NCBI GenBank assembly: GCA_038042985.1
Contig: JBBTCZ010000010.1
Span: 1 to 64,000, forward strand
DNA from: RBG-16-58-11 sp038042985
Lineage (GTDB): Bacteria; Pseudomonadota; Gammaproteobacteria; Burkholderiales; Thiobacteraceae
Length of the DNA: 64,000 bases
Direction: 5' to 3'
Under the pieces are notes generated by a model that saw only the letters and a program-made list of their open reading frames with translations, was not told the DNA's origin and made no database searches. The position numbers and the translations under genes were made by a program. Every line of letters begins with the position of its first letter. The first letter of the stretch is position 1. Positions 51,849 to 61,700 of the stretch are shown in pieces.

Positions 51849-52118
51849 TTATATTCTGCTTACCAAAGGGAATTGCTCGGGGTGAAAAATAGATTCAACC
51901 GCCAAATCGATATCCAACTCAGGCCAGTAAAGATGATCTAAGGAAAGTAACTCAACATTCAACAGCTTCCCAATGGGCGCATCTTTGAACCAAGGAAACT
52001 GTTCGAATGATAGAAGCACTTCCTGGTTGCGAATCAGCAGCCAGAACCCGTGTTTCGAAACATTGGTGACTTCAACTTCCGAAGTGTTCGCGCCAAGCGT
52101 TGCGGATGTCATTTTCAT
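51849..52118 (-). CDS. DUF2442 domain protein
   Basis: Starting at 52118 (MKMTSATLGANTSEVEV) gives 89 residues with FWLLIRNQEVLLSFEQFPWF and LYWPELDIDLAVESI, the DUF2442 pattern. It overlaps the end of the DUF4160 gene by 47 bases. Such pairs behave like toxin-antitoxin modules in gene-neighbourhood surveys, but the biochemical role is not known to me. Confidence 0.82.
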   Translation of the reverse strand: MKMTSATLGANTSEVEVTNVSKHGFWLLIRNQEVLLSFEQFPWFKDAPIGKLLNVELLSLDHLYWPELDIDLAVESIFHPEQFPLVSRI

Positions 52119-52311
52119 GCTCCCGAATAAGTCGAAGCGCTGCATTTAATTCCGACTGAGATAAACCATGGCTTTGCGCCACTTCAATTTCCGGTTCAAT
52201 CCAGCATTTTGCTTCGCCATTTTGCCCATAGACGTGGACATGCATTCTCGGTTCCTCTCGCGAAAAGAAATAGAACCGGAAACCACCACCCCGAAATACC
52301 GTTGGGCTCAT
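52072..52311 (-). CDS. DUF4160 domain protein
   Basis: The 79-residue protein begins MSPTVFRGGGFRFYFFSREE, then PRMHVHVYGQNGEAKCWIEP, the complete DUF4160 motif. It precedes the DUF2442 gene in a two-gene unit. The pair sits between efp and the MSHA pilus locus. Confidence 0.88.
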   Translation of the reverse strand: MSPTVFRGGGFRFYFFSREEPRMHVHVYGQNGEAKCWIEPEIEVAQSHGLSQSELNAALRLIREHENDIRNAWREHFGS

Positions 52312-52352
52312 AGCGAAACTATACGCTTAAGCTTTGCAAGGCGGAACCGTAC

Positions 52353-53447
52353 TCACCGCGCCTGCTGCACCTGCCGCAAACGCTGTTCAACAAACGCTTG
52401 CAGATCTGGTGCAAGCGCATTGCTGGCGCGCGCGCGTGTATAAGCTTGCTCCGCTTCGGCATAGCGTTTTTCCGCTTGCAGGGAGATGCCCAAGCCCATG
52501 AGCCAATTGGCTTGATTGGGGTGGGTTTTGAGCGCTGCTTGAAACTGAATAATTGCATCTGCGTGACGACCCACACGCTGTAACAGCGCGGCATGAAAAC
52601 CATGGTACTCACCCTGGTTGCCGGCTTGGGGCGCGTATTTTTCCAGCGTCGCCAGCGCCGCCGCTTGATCGCCGCGCTCGAATTGCACGCGCGCCAAGGA
52701 CATCGCTTGGGATGCGGGCGCAATATTCAATTGCAGCCCTTCTTGCAGTAATTGCTCAGCTTGGCCATAACGCTTGGCCTCGACATGGATCCCCAACAAC
52801 ACTTGGCGCGCGCTCAAGTTACGCGGGTCGAGGCGCAAGATTTCCTCCAGCGCGGCTTGCGCGTCCGACATCCGCCCTTGAGAAATGAGCGACAAGGCCT
52901 CACGGTATCGGTTTTCCGTGCGCTGTTCCTTGGAGACTTGTTTGTAGCCTGCGGCATTGACGGGCTCCGCGCTGGGTTTGGTATTGGCCACCGCTTGCGG
53001 CTTGTCTGTCTGAAAGGTTGTCGGCTCGTTTTTCGCACTGGCAAGATGCTTGGCGCCAGCGGATTTTGCTTCGACGGGTTTCACCGGCTGCGCTTGGGGA
53101 GCCGGCTCCTCAGGTGCCGGCAGCACCGCTTCAAGCACCGGTGTGGGTAATGGCTTGAGGCTATCGGTGGGCTTCAGTTGCGGTAGGGTGATTTCCCTTT
53201 GCGCTGGTTGCGATATTGCCACCGCTGGGAGAGGTGCATCCGGCTTTTTTTTCCAAGTCCTTGCAACTTGCCAGCCCAACCCGCCGAGCAGCACTGCCAA
53301 CCCGACGATCAACACCACGATCCATGGTCGACGCGACATGGCAGGCAAGCGCGCTGGCACCGCGCGCACGAGACCCGGCATGCGCTTTTGCACCGCATCG
53401 TCGTGGCGCTCCTCCAACTCTTGCAGCATGCGATTGATTACGCTCAT
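52353..53447 (-). CDS. mshN: MSHA biogenesis TPR protein MshN
   Basis: The start at 53447 (MSVINRMLQELEERH) overlaps the mshM stop and gives 364 residues. A single N-terminal membrane span (WIVVLIVGLAVLLGGLGW) is followed by a Pro/Ala-rich periplasmic linker and several TPR repeats (about 180-360). This is the usual MshN layout; its role is in pilus assembly. It is the last pilus gene on the left side, with no mshE following. Confidence 0.85.
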   Translation of the reverse strand: MSVINRMLQELEERHDDAVQKRMPGLVRAVPARLPAMSRRPWIVVLIVGLAVLLGGLGWQVARTWKKKPDAPLPAVAISQPAQREITLPQLKPTDSLKPLPTPVLEAVLPAPEEPAPQAQPVKPVEAKSAGAKHLASAKNEPTTFQTDKPQAVANTKPSAEPVNAAGYKQVSKEQRTENRYREALSLISQGRMSDAQAALEEILRLDPRNLSARQVLLGIHVEAKRYGQAEQLLQEGLQLNIAPASQAMSLARVQFERGDQAAALATLEKYAPQAGNQGEYHGFHAALLQRVGRHADAIIQFQAALKTHPNQANWLMGLGISLQAEKRYAEAEQAYTRARASNALAPDLQAFVEQRLRQVQQAR

Positions 53448-54340
53448 CGCAGCAGCGCCCAACTACTGATCCCCAGGCCTACGCCTAGTAGCGCCAACCC
53501 AGCCCACAGCCAGCGTGTCCGATGCTCGGGCCTGGCTGCCGGCGTATCAGACGCCGCGATGCGGATATGTTTTTCTTCCACCTGCTGCCTACCCTCGCCG
53601 AACACCAGCAGCAGTGACTTGTGGCAAATGATATTCACCAGTCGCGGCACACCGCCGCTGGCGCGATACAACGCAGCGAGTGCGCCCTTGCTGAACAAAG
53701 TGCCGCCTTGCTGGCCCGCCACAGTCAGGCGATGTGCGACGTAATAATCCAACTCATCACGCGACAGCGGCTGCAACTCATAATGAAAAGCGATACGCTG
53801 TTTGAGTTGGCGCAATGAAGGCAACTCAAGCTTCTCATTCAATTCCGGCTGACCAAACAGCACCACTTGAATCAGCTTGCGCTTCTCGGTTTCCAGATTG
53901 GATAACAGACGCAAGGCTTCCAACGTCTCCAGCGGCATCGCTTGCGCTTCATCCAGACACACCAGCACGCGCTTGCCTTGGCGCGCGAAATCGAGCATGG
54001 CCAGCGTCAGCGCTTTCAGCATTAAGTGCTGATCGAGATCGCGCCGAACTTTGAGATCCAACTCTTCGGCCAACGCGATCAGCAGCGTGCGTGGCTCAAG
54101 ATAAGGGTTAGGGATATACGCCGTGACAAAGCTCTCGTCCAGGCTGGCGAGAAATTTACGGCAGAGCAGGGTCTTGCCGGTACCGACTTCACCTGTGATC
54201 TTGATGAAGCCCTCGCCATTCTTGGCAGCGATGAGCAAGGTGTTGAGCGCTTCCTGAAACACGCCTGAGGCGAAGGAAAACGTGGTGTCGGGGGTAATCG
54301 AAAAAGGCGCTTCGCGCAGCCCGAAGTGTTTGTTGTACAT
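53444..54340 (-). CDS. mshM: MSHA biogenesis AAA ATPase MshM (ExeA-like)
   Basis: The 298-residue protein (start 54340, MYNKHFGLREAPFSITPD) has Walker A GEVGTGKT, Walker B VLVCLDEAQ and a C-terminal membrane span (LWAGLALLGVGLGISSWALL). This is the ExeA/GspA-type ATPase found beside secretin genes, thought to help secretin passage through peptidoglycan. Its gene is 58 bases after mshL. Confidence 0.9.
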   Translation of the reverse strand: MYNKHFGLREAPFSITPDTTFSFASGVFQEALNTLLIAAKNGEGFIKITGEVGTGKTLLCRKFLASLDESFVTAYIPNPYLEPRTLLIALAEELDLKVRRDLDQHLMLKALTLAMLDFARQGKRVLVCLDEAQAMPLETLEALRLLSNLETEKRKLIQVVLFGQPELNEKLELPSLRQLKQRIAFHYELQPLSRDELDYYVAHRLTVAGQQGGTLFSKGALAALYRASGGVPRLVNIICHKSLLLVFGEGRQQVEEKHIRIAASDTPAARPEHRTRWLWAGLALLGVGLGISSWALLR

Positions 54341-54398
54341 AGCTCCTGCCCACAAGGGTTGCGGGCATTATACCGAGTTTAGGCGCGCACGCAGGCGT

Positions 54399-56078
54399 CT
54401 ATTGCGCGGGCACGTACTGATCTTGAATGCGCTGAATATGGCGCTGCGACTCAAGAATATTCTGCGACCAGGCCTCATTGCCCTTCACCACCGTCGGCTT
54501 GAGCAGAATGATCAATTCCCGTTTACTGATGCTGCGATTGGTATGCCGGAATAGATTGCCGACCACCGGCACTTCACCCACGCCAGGAATTTGCGAGTTG
54601 TCGGAGATGGACGCCGAACGCATCAAGCCACCAATCGCGACCACTTGGCCGTCTTGCGCGCGCACGATGCTGTCGGTTTCACTTACCGAACTCGATGCCA
54701 GTGGCAGGCTCAGTGTGCCGGATGAACCGAGGTTGATATCTTTGCTCTTCGTCGTGACATCGCTCACCGAGGGATGAATATGCAGGGTGATATTGTTGTT
54801 CTCATCGATCTGCGGCGTCACGTCGAGTGCGATGCCGGAGAAGAAAGGTTGTAGCGTCACGGTCGGGCTGGAGGTGGTGGCGGTGCCAGTGGTGGTGCTG
54901 GTGCTGACATTGGTGACAAAGAATTCGTCGGTACCGACTTTCAGCACGGCTTTTTGATTGTTCAAGGTTGCAATACGCGGGCTGGACAGTACCGACACCG
55001 TGCCCTGCGTTTCTAAGAATTCGAGCAGCGCTGCGAAACTGGATGTGCGAAATGCCAAGCCGAATAAGCCGCCGGTGGTGGCGCCGGCGGCAGTCGCCAG
55101 CCCCCCACCGAGTAAGCCGGATAAAGTGGTATCGGCCACCAACGTGCCTCCGGGGATATTCACTTTGCCCGGATTCGTGCCGACGCCGCCGCGAAACAGA
55201 TCACCCTTGCCGAAGCCGGCCCAATTGATACCGGATTGGAAGTCATCGTTCAGCTTCACCTCGATGATCTTGGCTTCCAGAATCACTTGCCGATCCACGG
55301 ATATCTGCGTGGCGCGCAAAAATTGCTCTACCGAGCGCAGTTCATTCGGCATGGCTTTAATCACCACCACGCCGGATTGGGGGCTAACCACGAGGCTACG
55401 GCCATTGCCTTCGCCCACGATCACCGCTAAGGCCACTTTTAATTCGCTCCAAAAATCGCTGTTGGAGGTCGTGGATATTTTGCTGCTTTGCAGCGAAGTC
55501 GCTGTGCTGGAAGGCGAAGTACTCGCACCAGTCGACGAAGTGCTACCGGGCGTGCTGCTGCTGATCGAACCCGAGGTCACGTTGATTTCCGACGTGCCCT
55601 TGCGCAAGGAGGTCAGATAATTTACTTGAAACACCCGCGTTTGCAACGTCAAGGGCTGCACGAAAATACGTGGCCCATCCAACTTGTAGTCGTAGCCATA
55701 CAACTCGCGAATCGCCTCCAGCGCCTCGATCACGGTCACATCTTTCAAATTCACTGTGATTGATCCCGCCACCTCGGGGTGCACCAGCATGCTGTAGCGC
55801 GTGCCGGAAATGATGCCGAGGAATACTTGGCTGGCCGGCGCGTTGCTCACCACCAAATCGAATTTTTGTTCAACGATACGCGCGCCGTTTTTCGGCATAT
55901 CAATTTTGAGCGGCGGTAGCAATGCTTGGCTCACCGCATCGGGCGCGGCGGGTTTGGCACTTGAGCGCGCGGCTTGCGCCATTTCCTCGTTAATTTGATC
56001 CAAGGTGGTGGGTCGCTTCTCGGGCGGGGTCTGGCAGCCCGCCGCCAACAGCAGCAGTATCAAGCCCAGTCTTTTCAT
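54399..56078 (-). CDS. mshL: MSHA pilus secretin MshL
   Basis: Starting at 56078 gives a lipoprotein signal (MKRLGLILLLLAAGCQTPP) and 559 residues; the open frame upstream to 56183 runs through a repeat and is not coding. An STN/secretin N domain (about 60-150) and a Ser/Thr-rich linker (about 170-210) are followed by the secretin C-terminal domain, with VPVVGNLF and ELIILLKPTVV. It forms the outer membrane pore for the pilus. Confidence 0.93.
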   Translation of the reverse strand: MKRLGLILLLLAAGCQTPPEKRPTTLDQINEEMAQAARSSAKPAAPDAVSQALLPPLKIDMPKNGARIVEQKFDLVVSNAPASQVFLGIISGTRYSMLVHPEVAGSITVNLKDVTVIEALEAIRELYGYDYKLDGPRIFVQPLTLQTRVFQVNYLTSLRKGTSEINVTSGSISSSTPGSTSSTGASTSPSSTATSLQSSKISTTSNSDFWSELKVALAVIVGEGNGRSLVVSPQSGVVVIKAMPNELRSVEQFLRATQISVDRQVILEAKIIEVKLNDDFQSGINWAGFGKGDLFRGGVGTNPGKVNIPGGTLVADTTLSGLLGGGLATAAGATTGGLFGLAFRTSSFAALLEFLETQGTVSVLSSPRIATLNNQKAVLKVGTDEFFVTNVSTSTTTGTATTSSPTVTLQPFFSGIALDVTPQIDENNNITLHIHPSVSDVTTKSKDINLGSSGTLSLPLASSSVSETDSIVRAQDGQVVAIGGLMRSASISDNSQIPGVGEVPVVGNLFRHTNRSISKRELIILLKPTVVKGNEAWSQNILESQRHIQRIQDQYVPAQ

Positions 56079-56122
56079 TTGATTTCCTTCCGTAACATGC
56101 AACTCGCACAGCGAGCCTAAGT

Positions 56123-56161
56123 CCCTCTCTCCCACTTGTGGAAGAGAGCAAGGAGAGAGGG
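56123..56161. repeat. Inverted repeat between mshK and mshL
   Basis: CCCTCTCTCC pairs with GGAGAGAGGG across a 19-base loop that itself contains GAAGAGAGC. It lies in the 101-base gap and matches the common dispersed CCCTCTCTCCC element of proteobacteria. Confidence 0.6.
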
Positions 56162-56179
56162 CAACGAACCTAGTGAAGC

Positions 56180-56596
56180 TCATTTCACTGCACCACTCTT
56201 GCCATGATCTTTACTCACCTTCGCCTTCGTTTTTGCCTGCGGCTTAGATTTGATTTGGTCAGATACAGATGGATTCTTCTCCACCTCTGGGAAAAGCTTA
56301 AGCGTCTGCACGCCTTCCGGACCGCGCAGCAGCACGCGATCTTCGTCGATACTGATCACGATGGCGTCACCCACTTTGCCGCCGACTTTGACCGTTTGCC
56401 CGCTGATGATCGCTAAACGCTTGCCGTCGAGGGTGCGGATCACCTGCAATGCGGGACCGCTCGGCACCACTACTGGGGTCGTCTCATCCACCCCGCCGGG
56501 CGGACGTGTCGGGTCGGGCAAACTCTCTGCCTGTACGGCCCCACCCAAAATCGGCAAGAGCAGGATCATCAATAACAAACTCAGACGGATAACCAT
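56180..56596 (-). CDS. mshK: MSHA biogenesis protein MshK
   Basis: The 138-residue protein has a signal peptide (MVIRLSLLLMILLLPILGG) and the MshK/PilP-like LPDPTRPP motif, followed by a small beta domain (KRLAIISGQTVKVGGKVGD). It overlaps mshJ by 16 bases and resembles the GspC-type pilotin/inner-membrane links between secretin and platform. The C terminus is Lys-rich and variable. Confidence 0.85.
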   Translation of the reverse strand: MVIRLSLLLMILLLPILGGAVQAESLPDPTRPPGGVDETTPVVVPSGPALQVIRTLDGKRLAIISGQTVKVGGKVGDAIVISIDEDRVLLRGPEGVQTLKLFPEVEKNPSVSDQIKSKPQAKTKAKVSKDHGKSGAVK

Positions 56597-57279
56597 GTCT
56601 TATCCAAACTCAAGGTATAAACCGTCAAGGTGAGGCGGGAAATTGGATAGGTCTGCGCCGACAAATTCACGCCGCCCCAATACATGCGCCAGGACAGTTG
56701 CTCCAATTCCGCAAGATAGCCCACCAAATCCGCATAGCTGCCCTCGACACTGATCTCCACGCCATGCTTATACAACCCCAAGTCATTCGTCGTGGATTTT
56801 TCCTTGGACTTCGCCTCAGTTTTCAAAGGCTGCTCGGCGGGCTTACCGGCATCCGTCAGCGGACTGGCGGCAAGCGTTTTGATGCTCACCAAGGTCAAGC
56901 GCGGATTGCGCCCCAGCAAATCACGCAGCACCTGTGTCATCTGATCCGGTGTAACCAGACCCTGCTTTACGCTCGACAGCTCGGCATAAGCGCTTTTACG
57001 TTTGGCATTCAGATCGGCCAGCCGCAGCTTGTTTGGTAAATCGGGATCATTTTTCGACGCTTCGGCCAGCGCTTGCATTTGCGCCTCCAGCGCTTGCGTC
57101 TGCGCCTGGGCTTGTACGAGTTTTTGCGTAAGTAACTTTTGCTTCGTGCTAAAAGGATCAATCGCACTGGTCACCACCAGCGCCACTAAGGTGACCGCCA
57201 GCATGGCAAATATCATCAAGCGCTCGCGCAGGCTCATGGCGTCGATGCGCTCAGCCAGTTGCTTCAGCCGCGCTTTCAT
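56581..57279 (-). CDS. mshJ: MSHA biogenesis protein MshJ (GspM/PilO-like)
   Basis: The 232-residue protein has a short cytoplasmic N terminus, one membrane span (IFAMLAVTLVALVVTSAI), a coiled-coil (about 50-90) and a periplasmic ferredoxin-like domain. It is the PilO-like partner of the PilN-like protein encoded just upstream, overlapping it by four bases. Confidence 0.85.
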   Translation of the reverse strand: MKARLKQLAERIDAMSLRERLMIFAMLAVTLVALVVTSAIDPFSTKQKLLTQKLVQAQAQTQALEAQMQALAEASKNDPDLPNKLRLADLNAKRKSAYAELSSVKQGLVTPDQMTQVLRDLLGRNPRLTLVSIKTLAASPLTDAGKPAEQPLKTEAKSKEKSTTNDLGLYKHGVEISVEGSYADLVGYLAELEQLSWRMYWGGVNLSAQTYPISRLTLTVYTLSLDKTWLSV

Positions 57280-57905
57280 TTAGCTTCCTTCAACGCGGAT
57301 TGCAAGGTGAATTCGATATAGCGCGGCATGACGCCGGGCTTGCCGTCTTTCGTCGTGAGGGCCACCGGTTGGCGCATTTCCAGCATGGCGAATTTACGCC
57401 CTTGCATGGCTTGCTCGCCGCCTAAGCGATGAATGTAATCCGGCACCAAGCCTGGCTTGAGCGTACGCCCGCTAATCGCCATCTCGCTCCCGCTGGCAGA
57501 AAACCCGGTCAGCCACACGCCTTCCACCGCTTGCCGTGCCAGCGCCTTGAGGTAGGGCGAAAAGCCACTCGCACTGACTAAGCTGCCTTGCTTTAACGCG
57601 GCCTGCACTTCCGCTAGTGCCAGCAACTCAGCCTCAGCTTGCTTGATGCTCGCTTCCAACTCGGCGCTCTTTTGGCGCGGACCGAATTGCTGCGAAATGC
57701 GTGTTAACCTTGCCTGCACCGCCTCTTGGCGCTTGCTAGCTTGCTCCGTTTCCATCTGCAAACTTGCCACCTGATATCGCGCATAGCCATATACCGCAGC
57801 CAAACCCAGCGCGATCAAGCCCAGTGCCTGCGCCATGGTGCGCGCCGAAAAAATTTTCTTCTGCTTGAGCAGCAGCGGGTTATAAAGATTGATCTGCTGG
57901 CTCAC
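57276..57905 (-). CDS. PilN-like MSHA inner-membrane protein (MshI2)
   Basis: The gene starts with GTG at 57905 and overlaps the end of mshI by four bases. The 209-residue protein begins MSQQINLYNPLLL, the PilN motif that docks to PilM/MshI. One membrane span (ALGLIALGLAAVYGYARY) and a coiled-coil follow. It is the membrane partner in the MshI-MshI2-MshJ assembly platform. Confidence 0.85.
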   Translation of the reverse strand: MSQQINLYNPLLLKQKKIFSARTMAQALGLIALGLAAVYGYARYQVASLQMETEQASKRQEAVQARLTRISQQFGPRQKSAELEASIKQAEAELLALAEVQAALKQGSLVSASGFSPYLKALARQAVEGVWLTGFSASGSEMAISGRTLKPGLVPDYIHRLGGEQAMQGRKFAMLEMRQPVALTTKDGKPGVMPRYIEFTLQSALKEAK

Positions 57906-58710
57906 AGCGCGATCTCCTCATGCCGCAGCGACGCACCAAGCGTCAGAAAAAATCGGGCTTGATTGTTGGGCGCGCCCACCGCCGGCACACGCGAAAAATC
58001 GAACACGTCATTTAGATCCAGCACCGAAACCGAAACATACAGATTGCTCGCGAGATAAGCGCGCAAAGNNNNNNNNNNNNNNNNNNNNNNNNNNNNNNNN
58101 NNNNNNNNNNNNNNNNNNNNNNNNNNNNNNNNNNNNNNNNNNNNNNNNNNNNNNNNNNNNNNNNNNNNAAACCGCGCCCTGCCTCTTCCAGGCGCACCGC
58201 GATGTTGCGTTGCGCCATTTCCGGAATATCGATCACCTCCAGCGGGATTTTCGCGCTGTCGAACATGGAAACGCGGCGCTCGATTGAACTATTGCGCGCC
58301 GCCACCGCGAACATGGAATGCACGCGCGCCGCGCCGCTCTTTTCCGGCGGGATATCCAGCACGTCGATGGTCGCATCGTCGATGTGAAAATCCAGCAAAT
58401 CTTTGACGCGCCAACGCATCGCAGTCTTCAGCTCCGGCGGCGGCACGTTCGGCGCTTCCACCACCAGCATTTGATATTCGTGTGGACTCAATACGGTGGT
58501 GCAGTGATAGCGCGCAAAATGCATTTCGCGCCCGATTTTTTCCAGCCCCTGCGCATTCATGCCTTGGCCCGCCGCCACGCCGCACACCGTCACCAGCGGT
58601 TTGCCGTTGGCTACCGGTTGCACATGCGCCATGCACAAACCCTCGGGGACGAAGCTCAAGGCCATCCATCCGGGTTGTTTTTTCTGGCTTCCAAAAAATT
58701 TAGCGAACAT
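57902..58710 (-). CDS. mshI: MSHA biogenesis protein MshI (PilM-like), broken by assembly gap
   Basis: The actin-like protein starts at 58710 (MFAKFFGSQKKQPGW) and reads to the N run at 58168. After the gap the same gene resumes in another frame (LYVSVSVLDLNDVFDFSRVP) and stops at TGA 57902-57904, overlapping the next start. The shift by one frame shows that the true gap length is not exactly 100 bases. Nothing suggests a real mutation. MshI is the cytoplasmic PilM homologue. Confidence 0.85.
58069..58168. other. Assembly gap (100 N)
   Basis: Exactly 100 undetermined bases lie within mshI. The round length and the frame change across it mark it as a scaffold placeholder. Confidence 0.99.
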
Positions 58711-58784
58711 AAGCTGACAATAGTGGAATTTACTTGAACTTAAAGCATTAAGTTATTGTTGTCAAATGTTTAATTCTGCGCAAC

Positions 58785-61700
58785 TCAGTAGTTTTCACGT
58801 TGATAGATAAATTGATCAGACTTGCGATACGCGCCGAAAGTCGCACGAGATATTGGATCGCCCCCCACGCCGGTCCAGTTGTATTCGAGCCAGGCCGGCA
58901 CGTTGAGCGTCAAATCGACGCTGCCGCTGTTCCCCGCGCCGGGCGCAGAAAACGAAATAACCGATGCGCCACCGCTCAAAGTGATGCTCGCGGGGCTTGG
59001 CGTCGTCTCGCCGGCAGCGAGAGATGCTTGATAATTGCCAAGCGATAAATCCGTTGCCAGCGTGAAAGCGGTGCAGTTGTCATCCGCGTTGGTCACAAAG
59101 CCTGTGCCGTTGTAATACTGCGCCTTGAGCGGTACCGGCAGAGCCAGCAGCTCCGAGCCATGCGCGTTGTTGAGGCGGGTGCGGCCATAGCGCACGATAG
59201 TCGTGGCTGCTGCTGGCACTTGCATGCGCTCCAAGCTGGCATTCAAATCCGCATCCAAATCGAGCGCGCCCGGCAGCAGCGCGGCGTTATCCGCGTCCTG
59301 GGGCGCGATGCCGAGCTTGAGCGTATTGAACGGGCCATCCAGGCCGGCGGCGCGATTCAGCAATACGTTCGCGCTCAAGCTGCCTACGCCCGCTGCCCAA
59401 CTACCGCTGGGCGTGCCGCTGATACCAAGCCGCGCGCTCAGCGCGCTCGTCCCATTCACTGCGCCGAGGCCGATGCTGTCGGCGCTGCCGAAGCTTGTCC
59501 ACTTGGCCGCAGTCGCGCCATCCAGCTTGGCGAAACCGCCCGCCGTGGTGTAATTCTGCGTCGTGCCATTGCCTGCGCTCTGCGCGGTGAGCGTCAGGGC
59601 AAGGCCCACTGGCTCGCCCATATAGGTGAAATTGGAAGCTGGCGCGCAAGCCAAGTCGGCGCGCGTAGCAAGGGTTGCGGTAGCGGCGAAGTGATGCGGA
59701 TAAAAGCGCCCGACATTGCCGGTAGTCGTGCCGGTGGCATTGCCCGCGCCGAGGTAATCGGCATCGGCCACGCTCGGTGTGAGCGTGATGATGCCCACCT
59801 CATCCCAAGCCAGCGTCGTCGGCGTCGCCACGCCGCTGGCAAAGCTGCCGCCGGCGATGGTGCCGTTGCTCAATGCCGGATTATTGCCGGCGGCAGGCAG
59901 CACAATATTCGGCGTCAACAACACGCCTTCGGGTGAGATCTCACGGCCGTAGTTGGGTGCGGCCGCGCCGCCTTGCGCGGTCGCGGTCACTGTGGCGGTA
60001 AAGGCATCGCCCGCCTTGATGAAAGCCGTGCCGGCCGCCGAAGCCGCGCCGGGATTGGCGAAACCATCCGACGTGCGCTGAATCCCCGTCACGGTAAACC
60101 CGAATGGTTTAACCACGAAGGTATTGCTGGTGCCGGTCATGAAATCGCTACCCAGCGCGTAGCGCGCGCTCAAGCTCATGTTCCCGACATCTGGATAATG
60201 AAGCGTAAAGGTCGCGGTCGAACTGGCTCCAAAATTCAACGTCACCGGCGAATAGTTTGGAACGCCTGCCGCCGGGTTGTTGGTAATCGCGGTGGCATTG
60301 ATCGTCACTTGTTTGCCGTTACAGGTTGTCGGATTGATGCACTGCGAGGCCAGGTTGACCACGACGTTGCCGGTGAACACGCCGGTACACGCGGCCGAGT
60401 TGTCGGCCTTTTTCACTGCTTGAATCGTCAAACTGCCCGAAGTCACCCCCGCCGTCTGAGTGGGAATCGTCGAAAACAGAAACCCCGTGTCGGCAAACAC
60501 CAAACTGCAATTGGCCGTCGCGCCGACAAAGCACTGCGGGCTGGCGCCGGAGGGTGTGGGGCTGACGGCGCTGGTTCCCAAGGTGAAGGTCGAGGGCGTC
60601 GTGATGCTCAGGCTCGCCGTGGTGGAGCCGGTAAAAGTGATGGGGTTGGCCGCCCAACCCGCGCCGGAAAGCGTCACTGTCGTGCTGCCGGAACTGTAGA
60701 GAGACGAGCAAGTGGCATCAGCGCAGGCCTTGACTGTCACGGTTTCGGGCGCGCAGGTGAGTCCGGCGCCATCATGCTCGATACGGATGTGGTCCAGCGG
60801 CGCTGGTATCGTGAACGTCACCGTGATCGGCATGTGATCCACGCTGATGGTGTGTGGTGCGCCCGCCGCGCTCGCCTTGGTGGCGGCGAAGGCCGCGCCG
60901 AAATTGGCGGCGTTGATCTGGGCCACCGTCCAGGTCGTGCCCCACAAATCCGCCGCGCCGCCGTGCGCCTCGACCACATCCGCCGTCGTGTAAATCGTGG
61001 TGGTGGCGCGATTCACCGTCAGATCGATCACCCCGGCCTTGACCAAGCGCATCGCAGCATCCTGGCTACCGCCGTTGGTGGTTCTGTTTGACTTTCTTTC
61101 CACATTGACGGTAACGCCGTTGATCGACGCGCCGGTCGGAATGGCAAAGTTGTAGCCCAAACAGCGTAGGTAGCGGGTGGTCGTACCATCGACCGTAGCC
61201 GTCGCATAGAGGTTATTGTTCGAATACGCCCGGGTGGGATTCGACCAGGCCACCGTGCCGATGCCGGCGATGCTGGCACAGTTAGTGGGGCTGGCCGTCA
61301 CGGAATACGAGCCGGGAGCAAATGAATAATCAATCGTAATCTGTACATGATCCACGCTGATGGTATGCGATGCGCCCGCCAAATTCGCCTTGGTGGCGGC
61401 GAAGGCTGCGCCGAAATTGGCCGCATTGATCTCTGCCGCCGTCCAGGTCGTTCCCCACAAGTCGGCCGCGCCGCCGTGCGCCTCGATCACATCCGCCGTC
61501 GTATAAGTCGTGGCGGTGGAACGATCCGTCGCGCCAATCACGCCTGCCTTGACCACCCGCATCGCGGCATCCTTGCTGCCGCCGTCGGTGACACGGTTGG
61601 ATCGGCGTTCGACACTGACGGTGATGCCATTGATCGTCGCACCCGTAGGAATGGCGAAGCTGTAGCCAGTGCATTGCAGGTAGCGGGTGGTCGTGCCATC

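Noticed and set aside
57889..58287. An open frame that reads through the N run
   Set aside because: Its length depends on undetermined bases and it is antisense to mshI.
59973..61091. A 372-codon plus-strand open frame
   Set aside because: It is antisense to mshQ and has the Arg/Gly-rich composition of a shadow frame; the parallel frame at 61347 comes from the same duplication.
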